From: Phytoactinopolyspora halophila
GTDB taxonomy: Bacteria > Actinomycetota > Actinomycetes > Jiangellales > Jiangellaceae
Assembly: GCF_003287285.1 (NCBI RefSeq)
Contig: NZ_QMIG01000019.1
Location: 1-64,000, forward strand
DNA: 64,000 nucleotides
Reading direction: 5' to 3'
The translations under genes and the position numbers were made by a program. Shown here piece by piece: positions 46,244 to 55,034 of the stretch; within the stretch, counting starts at the first letter, position 1, and each line of letters begins with the position of its first letter. The notes below the pieces were generated by a model, which was not told where the DNA came from, did no database searches, and saw nothing but the letters and a program-made list of their open reading frames with translations.

Positions 46244-46891
46244 CTAGCGGTTGACCGGTCGTTTTGGAAGCGAGTTCTTCGTCGCGTTCGGCGCCGGGTC
46301 GCTGGTGCCGTAGTGCAGCGTGCTGACGTGCTCGACCAATGTGATCAAGACTTTCTTGCTCGTCTCGCGGTCACGTGCGTCGCACATGACGACGGGAGTG
46401 TGGGTGTCGAGGTCGAGGGCTTCCTTGACCTTGTCCGGCTGGTAACGCTTGGAGCCCTCGAAGACGTTGACGCCCACGATGAACGGAATGTTGCGGTGTT
46501 CGAAGTAGTCGACTGCGGGGAAGCAGTCTTCCAGGCGGCGAGTATCGGCCATGACCACGGCCCCGAGGGCGCCCTGGGTGAGCTCGTCCCACATGAACCA
46601 GAAGCGGTCCTGGCCCGGAGTACCGAACAAATACAGGCACAGACCGTCTCTGATGGTGATACGGCCGAAGTCCATCGCGACCGTCGTCGTGGTCTTGCGC
46701 TCGACGCCGCTGACATCGTCGACGACCTGTCCGGCTCCGGTGAGGCCCTCTTCCGTATGTAAGGGCCGGATTTCGCTGACGGAGCCGACGAGTGTGGTCT
46801 TGCCGACGCCGAATCCTCCGGCGACGAGGATCTTCAAGGCGACGAGGGGACCGCCGCCGTTCGTGGTTGGGTCAGAGTGCTCGGAGGCCAT
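46244..46891 (-). CDS. conservon GTP-binding protein (CvnD type)
   Basis: A 215-residue small GTPase-like protein. The P-loop is GGFGVGKTTLVG (about 24-35) and the switch II analogue FGTPGQDRFWFMWDEL. A conserved region VDYFEHRNIPFIVGVNVFEG follows, with NVFEG in place of the NKxD motif. Proteins of this kind are the last member of conservons and act with DUF742 and roadblock proteins. ATG 46891 overlaps the DUF742 gene by 20 bases; the start is not certain. Confidence 0.88.
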   Translation of the reverse strand: MASEHSDPTTNGGGPLVALKILVAGGFGVGKTTLVGSVSEIRPLHTEEGLTGAGQVVDDVSGVERKTTTTVAMDFGRITIRDGLCLYLFGTPGQDRFWFMWDELTQGALGAVVMADTRRLEDCFPAVDYFEHRNIPFIVGVNVFEGSKRYQPDKVKEALDLDTHTPVVMCDARDRETSKKVLITLVEHVSTLHYGTSDPAPNATKNSLPKRPVNR

Positions 46892-47252
46892 CGATGACTT
46901 CCCTGAGGATATGGGTGTCTGGAAGCTGGGTCGGTTGCACGGGGCGGGTGACGTATATGAGCCCGGCATCGAGGAGATCGCCGAGCAAGACGCGCACCAC
47001 GCCCAGGGGCAGGTTGGACTCGGAAGCGATGTCCGTCACCGTCTGTGGCTGTCGTCTGCAGATGCGTAGAAGGGTTAGCTGTTCAGGGGAAAGCGTCGGC
47101 TCGTCCCGCGCCGCCGGGACGGCCTGGATGGTTGCCATCAGGTCGAACGCTTCGTCGATGCTCTTGCTCCTCGCACGGCCCGCAGTCATCGCATACAGGC
47201 GCACGAGGGGCCCGGCTTCGTCGTCGTACCACTGCGGGGTCGAGTCACTCAT
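46872..47252 (-). CDS. DUF742 protein (CvnC type)
   Basis: A 126-residue DUF742 protein. It starts with a short acidic stretch, then VRLYAMTAGRARS, and has a winged-helix-like C-terminal half (LTLLRICRRQPQTVTDIASESNLPLGVVRVLLGDLLDAGLIYV). It is the third gene of the conservon, with 12 bases to the roadblock gene. Role in Streptomyces conservons is in membrane-associated signalling resembling a heterotrimeric G-protein set; the details are not fully known. Confidence 0.9.
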   Translation of the reverse strand: MSDSTPQWYDDEAGPLVRLYAMTAGRARSKSIDEAFDLMATIQAVPAARDEPTLSPEQLTLLRICRRQPQTVTDIASESNLPLGVVRVLLGDLLDAGLIYVTRPVQPTQLPDTHILREVIDGLRAL

Positions 47253-47264
47253 GGAAGTGTCCCT

Positions 47265-47693
47265 TTACTCCGGAGCAGGTACGGTTTCGAGAGGCTCCGG
47301 CCGAGATGGCACGTAGAGATGCTCGCGGACCTGTTTCACCAAGCGAGCCATCTCGTAGGCGACCATGCCGATATCGGCGTTGGCATCGCTGAAGACGGCA
47401 AGGCACGAGCGATCTCCCGCGGCGACGACGAACAGGAAGCCGCCCTCGAGCTCGACCATGGTCTGAACGACGGCGCCGGCTTCGAAATGTTGCCCGGTGC
47501 CCTTGGCGAGGCTGTGGAAACCGGAAGCTATGGCAGCGAATCGTTCGCGTTCCTCGCGGCTGAGGTGGCTGGAGGCACCAACAGGCAGGCCGTCACCAGA
47601 AAGTACGACTGCATGCCGGATCTGCGCTACCCGGCTCACGAGGTCATCGAGCAGCCAGTTCAGCTCGCCCGACGTCTGTGCCGGCTCGGTCAT
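47265..47693 (-). CDS. roadblock/LC7 protein (CvnB type)
   Basis: A 142-residue roadblock/LC7 protein, a small alpha/beta fold that binds GTPases. The sequence ELNWLLDDLVSRVAQIRHAVVLSGDGLPVGAS and ERFAAIASGFHSLAKGTGQHF is typical of actinobacterial conservon members. It overlaps the kinase gene by four bases (ATGA), so their translation is coupled. Confidence 0.92.
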   Translation of the reverse strand: MTEPAQTSGELNWLLDDLVSRVAQIRHAVVLSGDGLPVGASSHLSREERERFAAIASGFHSLAKGTGQHFEAGAVVQTMVELEGGFLFVVAAGDRSCLAVFSDANADIGMVAYEMARLVKQVREHLYVPSRPEPLETVPAPE

Positions 47694-50239
47694 TGGTTGT
47701 GTCCCCCTTGTGGCGACTCATCATGTTTCTCGGATTGTCCTTGAAGCCACCCGGTCCGCATCGCCGACAGTGTGGCGCGGGCTTGTTCAGGTGAGCGGGC
47801 AGCATGGTCGTTCGTGTTCGGCGCCTCCCTGGGAGGTGGCGGTGGCTCGTTCTGGTTGCGCAACTCGGGCCGGAGGCTGGCCTGCCGGACACGACGTGGC
47901 AGTTCGTCCACGTCTCCCTCTTGAGACTGGTCCGCAGCTCCGTTCTCGGCAGCGGAGTTGGCGTGATGGGACGGGGGCGGCGCTTGTTGCGGCCCCTGCT
48001 CCCCGCGTGCCTGCCTTCTGGGCATCTGCTGGGCGGGCTCGTGCTCGCCCCCGCCTTGTTCCCCGTCAGAGAAGGCGGACCGTGGCCCGGGCATGGAGCT
48101 GGCCGAGCCAACGGCGGCCAGCTGCGGTTGCTGTTGCTGCTCGACGGCTGGCGCGTGACCAGGCGAGGTGGCCTCCAGGTCCTCGGGATGCTCGGATTTC
48201 TCGAGCAGTTCATCGGGTATCAGGACGATGGCGATGACGCCCCCGTAAGCGGAGCGCTGCAGGGTGACCTCGATGTTGTGCCGACGGGAGAGCCGGTTGA
48301 CCACGAACAGCCCGAGCTGGTCCGCCTCGAGCAGGTCGACCTGGTCGGTCTCCTTGATGCGGCGGTTGGCGTCCTCCATGGCCTGCCGGCTCATGCCGAG
48401 ACCGCGATCCTCGATCTCGAGCGCCAGGCCGTTGCCCACGAGCTCGCCACGAACCGTGGCCTTGGTGTTCGGTGGAGAGAAGACAACGGCGTTCTCGACG
48501 AGCTCCGCGATCAAGTGCGTGAGGTCGGCGATGGCCGAGCCAGCGATACGGACGTCGGGGATCCTCGCTACCTCGACCCTGGTGAAGTCCTCCACCTCGG
48601 CAACTGCTCCACGTACGACATCCATCATCGGCACAGGGTTCCTCCAGCGACGGGCTGGTGTGACGCCGGACAAGATGATGAGGCTCTCGGCTTGCCGGCG
48701 CATGCGGGTGGTGAGGTGATCCAACCGGAACAGGTCTTCCAGCTGATCGGGATCCTCGGTCCGGCGTTCCATGTTGTCGAGCAGGGAGAGTTGCCGATGG
48801 AGGAGCACCTGACTGCGGCGCGCGAGGTAGACGTAGACGCCCGAGATGCCCTTGAGCACGTCCGAGCGCTCGATCGCCGCCTCGACCGCTGAGCGGTGCA
48901 CGGTGTTGAGGGCCTCGGCCACCTGGCTGACCTCGTCGTCGCCGTGCGCGACCCGTGGCGCCTCGGTCTCGACATCGACCTTCTGCCCGGCGTTGAGCCG
49001 GCGGAGAGTGGCGGGCAATTTCCGGGTGGCCAGATCCATCGCCGTGTTGTGCAGGCCGGCAAGCTCGACGACCAGGCCCCGGCCGATGAAGACGGAGATC
49101 AACAGCGATAGCACGACACCGGCGAGGCCGAGGGCGACCGCGATGCCGGAGGTGCCGAGGACGTCGAAGCTGAACAGATCGGCTTCTTCGGCCGCGATGG
49201 TGCTCACCCTCGCCTCGGCGTTGGCCAGCTGCTGGAGTGTCGAGTCGGCGACGCCGCTCCAGTCGCTCTCGGCGATGTCCGAGACGATGAGGTACCCGGC
49301 GCTCTGCGCGACGAAATTCTCTTCGAGGTCACGCAGCGTCTGATACGACTCGCCTTCGAGGATGTCGCGGTACGCGTCCTCCGCCGACGGCCGGGGGTCG
49401 TCGATGTCGGTCCAGAGCAACGCCTGGCCTGCGTTGGCCGCCTCCTCGAGAGTGGTGAACTGCGAGTGCGTCATCACATCGCCGGCCTCTGCCGCCCTGA
49501 TGGCAGCGTCACCCTGCGAGATCATCTCGCGGGCCAAGGACAGCTCCATGACGATCCGGGGATCGAAATCGACGCCTGGCGCGTCGAGCTGGGTGAGAAC
49601 GCCGGTGACCTGGAAAGCGTTGTTGATGGTCGCGCTATAGGCATCGAACGCGGCAATCCAGCTCACGCTCTGTTCGTTGACCCGTTCGCGGATGGTCGAG
49701 ACGAAGTCCGCGCTCTCCACCAGGGTCTCGATTCGCTCGGGGAGGCGGGGATCAAGACCGGCGGCGTCGGTGCTGCTCTGCGATATCCCGTCACGCAGTG
49801 CTGCCGCGGCGGCGTCCGTCTGCTGTCCGGCCTCGACGAGCGCGTCGGTGCCGATCTCCGGATCGGCCATGTACTCGGCCGCGGCCGTTCGTTCCTCCTG
49901 GACGGCGGCGACGAACTCGTTGATGGGAGAGAGCAGGGTCGCATTGACCTCTTTGAGCTGTTGCAGCTCGGAGACGCTCTGTGCGGTCGTGACCGTGGCG
50001 AAGCCCCACAGCGCCATCAGGGAGATGACAGGCACCATGAGAACCGCGACGATCTTTGCCCGAACCGACCGCGGGCGCAAGAAGCCCGACGACTTCGTCC
50101 GGGACGGTACCGCGCGTCGTGATGCATGCCGCCCTGAGCGGGCTCCGGTTCCGTCCGGCCGGGAGACTTCCCCGTTCAGATCCCCGTCGCCGGTGGTGTC
50201 TTCGTTCTGGTCGTACGCCTCGTCCTGGCCTTCACTCAT
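47690..50239 (-). CDS. conservon sensor histidine kinase (CvnA type)
   Basis: An 849-residue membrane kinase. A charged N-terminus (about 55 residues) precedes the first membrane helix (about 60-82, KIVAVLMVPVISLMALWGF). The extracellular helical part (85-375) is of the nitrate/sulphate-sensing NIT type. A second helix (about 378-400) and HAMP-like region follow, then a degenerate DHp segment (HRQLSLLDNMERRTEDPDQLEDLFRLDHLTTRMRR) and an HATPase_c domain with ELVENAVVFSPPNTK and DRGLGM. The last 130 residues are Gln/Pro/Arg-rich and disordered. The phospho-acceptor His is in the LHRQLSLL-type position and may be altered, as in other conservon kinases. Confidence 0.9.
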   Translation of the reverse strand: MSEGQDEAYDQNEDTTGDGDLNGEVSRPDGTGARSGRHASRRAVPSRTKSSGFLRPRSVRAKIVAVLMVPVISLMALWGFATVTTAQSVSELQQLKEVNATLLSPINEFVAAVQEERTAAAEYMADPEIGTDALVEAGQQTDAAAAALRDGISQSSTDAAGLDPRLPERIETLVESADFVSTIRERVNEQSVSWIAAFDAYSATINNAFQVTGVLTQLDAPGVDFDPRIVMELSLAREMISQGDAAIRAAEAGDVMTHSQFTTLEEAANAGQALLWTDIDDPRPSAEDAYRDILEGESYQTLRDLEENFVAQSAGYLIVSDIAESDWSGVADSTLQQLANAEARVSTIAAEEADLFSFDVLGTSGIAVALGLAGVVLSLLISVFIGRGLVVELAGLHNTAMDLATRKLPATLRRLNAGQKVDVETEAPRVAHGDDEVSQVAEALNTVHRSAVEAAIERSDVLKGISGVYVYLARRSQVLLHRQLSLLDNMERRTEDPDQLEDLFRLDHLTTRMRRQAESLIILSGVTPARRWRNPVPMMDVVRGAVAEVEDFTRVEVARIPDVRIAGSAIADLTHLIAELVENAVVFSPPNTKATVRGELVGNGLALEIEDRGLGMSRQAMEDANRRIKETDQVDLLEADQLGLFVVNRLSRRHNIEVTLQRSAYGGVIAIVLIPDELLEKSEHPEDLEATSPGHAPAVEQQQQPQLAAVGSASSMPGPRSAFSDGEQGGGEHEPAQQMPRRQARGEQGPQQAPPPSHHANSAAENGAADQSQEGDVDELPRRVRQASLRPELRNQNEPPPPPREAPNTNDHAARSPEQARATLSAMRTGWLQGQSEKHDESPQGGHNQ

Positions 50240-50250
50240 GATTTCCTCGA

Positions 50251-51036
50251 TCAGCTCACTAGGTGGGAGTCTCGGCCACGCGTAGCCGACGTGGGAGCAG
50301 CGGCGTCCCGTTCATGCCGGAAAGGTGAGAGAGCAACGAAGGCCGAACTCAAGAACAGGAATGAACCAAAGATCACGATGAACGGGAAGAGGAACTCCAC
50401 CGCGCTCGCGCCGGGCAAGACGGACGTGCCCGGGACGATCGCGACCTGGATCGCCACGATCCCGGTGTACTCGGTGACGGTCGCGGCGGCTCCCATCACG
50501 AGGGCAGCTATGACAGTTCCCCGGAATCCGCGCACGTGCAAGGAGAGCCACAACGCGAGCGTAGCGGCACCGATGGCGATGCCGATCGAGACGCCGACCA
50601 GAGTGGCGTCGTGGCTCATGGTGCCGTGGAACCGCATGCCGGCCATTCCGATGTAGTGCATCGCCGCGATGCCCAGCCCGCAGGCGACGCCTCCGATGAG
50701 GAGCCCGCGGACGAATGATGTGCTATAGCCGACGGCGAAGAGGCCGACGCCGACGAGAAGGATCGCGGCGAGCAAGCTGAGCAGGGTAAGCGGCACGTCG
50801 TACCGCACCGGCGATCCTTCGAGCCCGAAACCCAGGATCACGATCAGGTGCATGATCCAGATACCCGAGCCGACGGCGACGGCGGAGGTCGCAAGCCAGC
50901 TGTACTTGGCGGCGCCCGTCACCTCGGCCGCGCGTACCATGCAGCGCAGCCCGAGGCCAGCACCGACGCACGCCATCACGTAGGCGACCACAGCGGTCAC
51001 TGGCCCGTATTGAAAGAAGTGGTGCAAGTGCTCCAC
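50251..51036 (-). CDS. MHYT-domain membrane protein
   Basis: A 261-residue integral membrane protein with seven predicted helices. It carries the three MHYT-type motifs: IWIMHLIVILGF (about 70), GIAAMHYIGMAGMRF (about 128) and VTEYTGIVAIQV (about 190), where Met/His are thought to bind copper and sense O2, CO or NO. Usually MHYT precedes GGDEF/EAL or other output domains; here it is stand-alone. Start GTG 51036. The gene ends 11 bases before the conservon kinase gene, so it is the first gene of that operon. Confidence 0.88.
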   Translation of the reverse strand: MEHLHHFFQYGPVTAVVAYVMACVGAGLGLRCMVRAAEVTGAAKYSWLATSAVAVGSGIWIMHLIVILGFGLEGSPVRYDVPLTLLSLLAAILLVGVGLFAVGYSTSFVRGLLIGGVACGLGIAAMHYIGMAGMRFHGTMSHDATLVGVSIGIAIGAATLALWLSLHVRGFRGTVIAALVMGAAATVTEYTGIVAIQVAIVPGTSVLPGASAVEFLFPFIVIFGSFLFLSSAFVALSPFRHERDAAAPTSATRGRDSHLVS

Positions 51037-51176
51037 GTGTAGTCCCTACAAATTGAACACCCTTGACATGGCCGGACACACTATGACAAATCTAGCTGTC
51101 GCGATCAAGGCCCAGGTCCTTCAGATCATGGCCGTGAGCCCTGGAACGTTGTCCAGGTGAAGGGCGCTGATCGCGG

Positions 51177-51205
51177 TTGACACGGACAGTTGGCCCACCT
51201 AGTGT
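51177..51205 (+). promoter_or_regulatory. promoter of the NMT1-type importer operon
   Basis: TTGACA at 51177-51182 and TAGTGT at 51200-51205 with an exact 17-base spacer, 106 bases before the start codon. The -35 word and the TGTCAA just after the -10 form an inverted repeat, so a repressor could sit here. A TGTCCGGACA palindrome at about 51227-51236 may be a second operator. Confidence 0.6.
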
Positions 51206-51310
51206 CAAACCGTCCTGATCTGGGATTGTCCGGACATCGGCTGACCATTGCGAAGCCTCAGTTTCGCGTCGCGAAGTTGACGCTTCGTGGTGTGCGATCT
51301 AGGAGGTCAC

Positions 51311-52522
51311 GTGACTCGCGCCACGCGCTTGCGCATGGTACTTGCCACCGGGATAGCCATTTCACTCCTGGCTGCCTGTGGTGGCAATGATGACGATGAT
51401 GCCGCCGACGAGAACGAGCCGGCGGCAGAAGAAGATGAGCAAGGAAATGACGAAGAGGGGGATGACGAGGGGGGCGAGCAGGACCTCCCGGAACTTCCTG
51501 AGCTGACCGAAGTGACGGCGGGCTACGTCTCCGCCGTGGACCAGATGGGTGCGGCGGTCGCCTTCGACCTCGCCCTGTACGACGATCTCAACCTGGACGT
51601 GACGCTGGCCGATCCGTTCCCCACGGGTGTGGACGCGATTCAGGCCATGGAAGCCGGCGACGTTGATTTCATCCAGGTCGGTACGCCGAGCATCGGCGCG
51701 GTGCTCGAAGACGTCGACCTTGTCTACCTGGGCAACTACACCGGGAGTTCGACCCAGCTCGGTATCGACGAGACGATGGCCATGGTGGCCGCTCAGGACT
51801 CGGGTATCGAGTCCGACGACCTCAGCACCCTCGAAGGCAAGAGCATCGGGGTCTCGATCGGTTCGATCAACCACCTGTACCTGCTCGGTGTCCTGGAGGA
51901 GGCCGGGCTCACGCCGGACGACGTGCAGATCGAAAACACCTCGCCACCGGACATGGGCGTCGCGTTGGAGACCGAAGGTCTCGACGCGGCCGTGGTGTGG
52001 GATCCGTGGCCGATCACGATCTCCAACTCGGTCGAAGGTGCCAGCGAGGTCATTCGTGGTGGGGGCTACATCCCCTTCATCGGCTACATCATCGCCACCC
52101 GGGACTTCGTCGAGGAGAACCCCGATGTCGTCAAGGCGTTCCTGACAGCCCGGGCCGCAGCCGACCAGTGGATGCGGGAGAACCCCGACGAAGCCGCCGA
52201 CGTGGTCACCCGGTGGATCCCGGATACCGAGATCGAGGTCGCCGAGGAAGCAATGCAGTACAACATCGAGCAGCTCGATCCGCGCTTCTCGGCGTGCAAT
52301 TACGTCGCCCTCGATACGATGCAGGGTCTTCTCGAGGACGTCGACGCCATCGAGGACACGTTCGACGTCAATGATCACTTCGAACCCCAGTACATCCTCG
52401 AGGTCATGGAGGAGCAGCCGCAGCTCTTCGACGACCTGCCCGAGATTCCGGAGGAGGCAGAGATCACTGCCGACTACACCTTCGACCGTGCCGAGGCCGT
52501 GGAAGCCTGCCCGGAGAACTGA
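51311..52522 (+). CDS. NMT1/SsuA-type ABC importer, binding lipoprotein
   Basis: A 403-residue substrate-binding protein. GTG 51311 is chosen for TAGGAGG six bases upstream. The signal RMVLATGIAISLLAAC is lipoprotein-type (Cys about 23); then comes a remarkably acidic linker (DDDDAADENEPAAEEDEQGN...). The binding domain has YVSAVDQMGAAVAFDLALYDDLNLDVTLADPF and GTPSIGAVLEDVDLVYLGNY, and DAAVVWDPWPITI, as in taurine, sulphonate, nitrate and related (NMT1) importers. Substrate cannot be named. It is followed by two permease genes and an ATPase. Confidence 0.88.
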   Translation: MTRATRLRMVLATGIAISLLAACGGNDDDDAADENEPAAEEDEQGNDEEGDDEGGEQDLPELPELTEVTAGYVSAVDQMGAAVAFDLALYDDLNLDVTLADPFPTGVDAIQAMEAGDVDFIQVGTPSIGAVLEDVDLVYLGNYTGSSTQLGIDETMAMVAAQDSGIESDDLSTLEGKSIGVSIGSINHLYLLGVLEEAGLTPDDVQIENTSPPDMGVALETEGLDAAVVWDPWPITISNSVEGASEVIRGGGYIPFIGYIIATRDFVEENPDVVKAFLTARAAADQWMRENPDEAADVVTRWIPDTEIEVAEEAMQYNIEQLDPRFSACNYVALDTMQGLLEDVDAIEDTFDVNDHFEPQYILEVMEEQPQLFDDLPEIPEEAEITADYTFDRAEAVEACPEN

Positions 52523-52579
52523 CGTGATCCGGAGCGTCACTGAAACGTCCTCGAGGATGTCTGACACGAGAGAATCCTG

Positions 52580-53395
52580 ATGGTCGCCCCTACGGCCGCC
52601 AGGCGGCGAGGTCATCGAATGTCCCGCCGCCTGGCGGCTGCTTTCTGGTTTGTCGTCCCGTTCGTCGGCCTCGTCGTGATCTGGGCCGCCATCGTCGCGC
52701 TGACCGGGGTGGATCGGCGAGTATTTCCGCAAGTCACCGATGTAGCCCGTGCCTTCGCCGATATGTGGGCGTCGGGTGAGCTGGCTACCCATGTCGGAGC
52801 GAGCCTGCAGCGCATCGCCATCGGCGTCGTCGCCGCATTGGTCACGGCCATACCGTTCGGGTTCGCGTTGGGGATCAGCCGCTGGGCAGCGGCGTTCTTC
52901 TCGCCGCTGCTGCGGTTCTCGGTCGCGCTGGCCGGTATCGCATGGATCCCGCTGGCCACCCTGTGGTTCGGGACAGGAGAGCAGGCGGTGATCTTCATCG
53001 TGTGGAACGCGATGTTCTTCGCGTTGACGTACAACGCCATGCTCGGTGTGCAGCGCATCCCGACGGAGCTGCTGCGAGCGGCGCGAAGCCTGGGCACCAC
53101 CCGGTTGCGAATGTTCTCGGATGTCATGCTTCCCGGCGCGTTGCCGAGCATCGTCACCGGTCTGCGGGTCGGCTTGGGTTACGGGTGGCGCGGCCTGGTC
53201 GCGGCAGAGATCATCGCGACCAATGCCGGTATCGGCTATTCGATCTTTCTCGCGCAGCGGTTCTTCCGTACCGACGTGATCATTACCGGAATGATCATCA
53301 TCGGCGTGCTGTGGCTCATCGTCGATCGCGTGTTGCTGGCTCCATTGGAGCGGCGCACGGTCGAGCGCTGGGGGATGAAGGCGGTGGTGTCCTAG
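52580..53395 (+). CDS. NMT1-type ABC importer, permease 1
   Basis: A 271-residue type 1 permease with six membrane helices. The coupling loop is EAA-like ELLRAARSLGTTRLRMFSDVMLPGALPSIVTGLRVGLGYGWRGLVAAEI, characteristic of SsuC/TauC/NMT1 permeases. The last segment is RVLLAPLERRTVERWGMKAV, also typical. Start ATG 52580. It shares one base with the next permease gene. Confidence 0.9.
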   Translation: MVAPTAARRRGHRMSRRLAAAFWFVVPFVGLVVIWAAIVALTGVDRRVFPQVTDVARAFADMWASGELATHVGASLQRIAIGVVAALVTAIPFGFALGISRWAAAFFSPLLRFSVALAGIAWIPLATLWFGTGEQAVIFIVWNAMFFALTYNAMLGVQRIPTELLRAARSLGTTRLRMFSDVMLPGALPSIVTGLRVGLGYGWRGLVAAEIIATNAGIGYSIFLAQRFFRTDVIITGMIIIGVLWLIVDRVLLAPLERRTVERWGMKAVVS

Positions 53396-54237
53396 TGTCC
53401 GTCTCCACGGATCGCGCACGTCCGGTCGCTGGCCGGCGACGGGGCTGGAAGCACCGGCTCGCACAAAACGGGACGGTGCGGACCTTGGGCCCGTTCGTGC
53501 CAGTGGTCTTCTTGTGGTGGCTCGTGGCCGAGCTCGATGTGTTTCCCTCGGCATTCTTCGTGGGGCCCGCCACGGTGCTCGCGGAGATGGCTGACCTGAT
53601 CTACAAGGGAATCTTGCCGTCCTACCTGGCCGACTCGCTGAACCGGCTATGGAACGGCGTCCTGTTCGGCATGCTCATCGGAATACCGGCGGGATTCGTC
53701 GTCGCGCTCTCCACGTGGGCCCGCAAGCTCACGTGGCCACTGCTGATGTTCTTTCAGGCCATTGCCGACATCGCGTGGCTGCCAATCGTGATCGTCTGGT
53801 TCGGGTTCAGTCTCACCGCGGTGACCTTCGTCATCGTCTACACGATCGTGTTCCCGTTGATGATCAGTATCGTCGCCGGCGTCGAACAGGTGCCGCGTGA
53901 TGTCATCCGGGCCGCGCGCAGTCTCGGAGCCGGGCGTTTCCGGGTCTTCACCGACGTGATCGTGCCCGGTTCACTGCCGTCGGTGGCCACGGGTATCCGG
54001 ACCGGTCTGGGCTACGGTTGGCGCGCGCTCATTGCGGCTGAGATCATCATCGGTAGCAGCGGCCTCGGGTTCATGATGTTTGATTCCCGCCGGGCAGGTG
54101 AGGTGACCGGGGTGTTCGTCGGCATGATCGTGCTCGGCGTGTTGTGGTTCGCGCTCGACGCGCTCGTTCTCGCTCCGTTCGAACGGAGCACCATCGAGCG
54201 GTGGGGCATGGTGAAGACGGCAGAGGTGGGCCGATGA
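53395..54237 (+). CDS. NMT1-type ABC importer, permease 2
   Basis: A 280-residue permease similar in fold to the one before, but clearly different in sequence. The coupling loop is VIRAARSLGAGRFRVFTDVIVPGSLPSVATGIRTGLGYGWRALIAAEI. The C-terminus ends ALVLAPFERSTIERWGMVKT. Start GTG 53395 overlaps the stop of permease 1; the ATPase gene overlaps by four bases at the end. Most NMT1-type importers use one permease gene as a homodimer; two genes side by side imply a heterodimer. Confidence 0.9.
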   Translation: MSVSTDRARPVAGRRRGWKHRLAQNGTVRTLGPFVPVVFLWWLVAELDVFPSAFFVGPATVLAEMADLIYKGILPSYLADSLNRLWNGVLFGMLIGIPAGFVVALSTWARKLTWPLLMFFQAIADIAWLPIVIVWFGFSLTAVTFVIVYTIVFPLMISIVAGVEQVPRDVIRAARSLGAGRFRVFTDVIVPGSLPSVATGIRTGLGYGWRALIAAEIIIGSSGLGFMMFDSRRAGEVTGVFVGMIVLGVLWFALDALVLAPFERSTIERWGMVKTAEVGR

Positions 54238-55034
54238 AGACTCTGGAGATCAGCGGGCTGCACAAGCAGTTCGTCGACAGCTATACGGACGAGGTGGTCA
54301 CGGCCGTCGGCGATGTGTCGTTCGCCGTCGAGCAGGGCGAGTTCATCTCGGTGCTCGGGCCGAGCGGCTGCGGAAAGACGACCGTGCTCAACATCGTGGC
54401 CGGGTTCGAGAAACAGACCGACGGCAGCGTGCTCGTCGGCGGGCGGGAGATCAGCGGCCCGTCGCCGGAGCGAGGCGTCGTGTTCCAGAGTTTCGCCCTG
54501 TTCCCGTGGAAGACCGTGCTTGGCAACGTCGTCTTCGGGTTGCGCATGCGCGGCGTGCCGCGCCAGGAGCGTGAACCGATAGCCCGTCAGTACCTGGATC
54601 TGGTCGGCCTCGAAGGCTTCGAACGCAAGTTCCCGCACGAGCTGTCCGGCGGTATGCAACAGCGGCTGGGCGTTGCTCGGGTGCTGGCCAACGAGCCCGA
54701 AGTGATGCTGATGGACGAGCCCTTCGCCAGTGTCGATGCGCAGACCCGGCGCAAGTTGCAGGAAGATCTGACGGGCATCTTCGAGTCGAAACGTCCGACG
54801 GTCTTTTTCGTCACGCACGACGTCGACGAGGCCGTGTTTCTCTCCGATCGGGTCGTCGTGCTGTCGTCCCGTCCCAGCCAGGTGAACGAGATCGTCACCG
54901 TGCCGCTTGAACGGCCCAGGGATTGGCGGAGCGTGTTGGACGATCCCGATTTCCGGCACACGGTCACGCACATCACCGATCTGCTGTCAGGAGATGAGTC
55001 GCGTGTGGTCCAGGCTGATCTGGATAGTGCGTAG
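54234..55034 (+). CDS. NMT1-type ABC importer, ATPase
   Basis: A 266-residue ATPase of the SsuB/TauB group. Walker A GPSGCGKTT 42-50, Q-loop FQSFALFPWKTVLGNV, signature LSGGMQQR 137-144, Walker B VMLMDEPFASVD and FVTHDVDEAVFLSDRVVVLS follow. The ATG overlaps the permease 2 stop (ATGA). The next gene starts within the last 32 bases of this one in another frame. Confidence 0.94.
   Translation: MKTLEISGLHKQFVDSYTDEVVTAVGDVSFAVEQGEFISVLGPSGCGKTTVLNIVAGFEKQTDGSVLVGGREISGPSPERGVVFQSFALFPWKTVLGNVVFGLRMRGVPRQEREPIARQYLDLVGLEGFERKFPHELSGGMQQRLGVARVLANEPEVMLMDEPFASVDAQTRRKLQEDLTGIFESKRPTVFFVTHDVDEAVFLSDRVVVLSSRPSQVNEIVTVPLERPRDWRSVLDDPDFRHTVTHITDLLSGDESRVVQADLDSA

Noticed and set aside
47690-51036. 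Two-component response regulator paired with the conservon kinase
   Set aside because: No receiver-domain gene is present; the partners are the roadblock, DUF742 and GTPase proteins.
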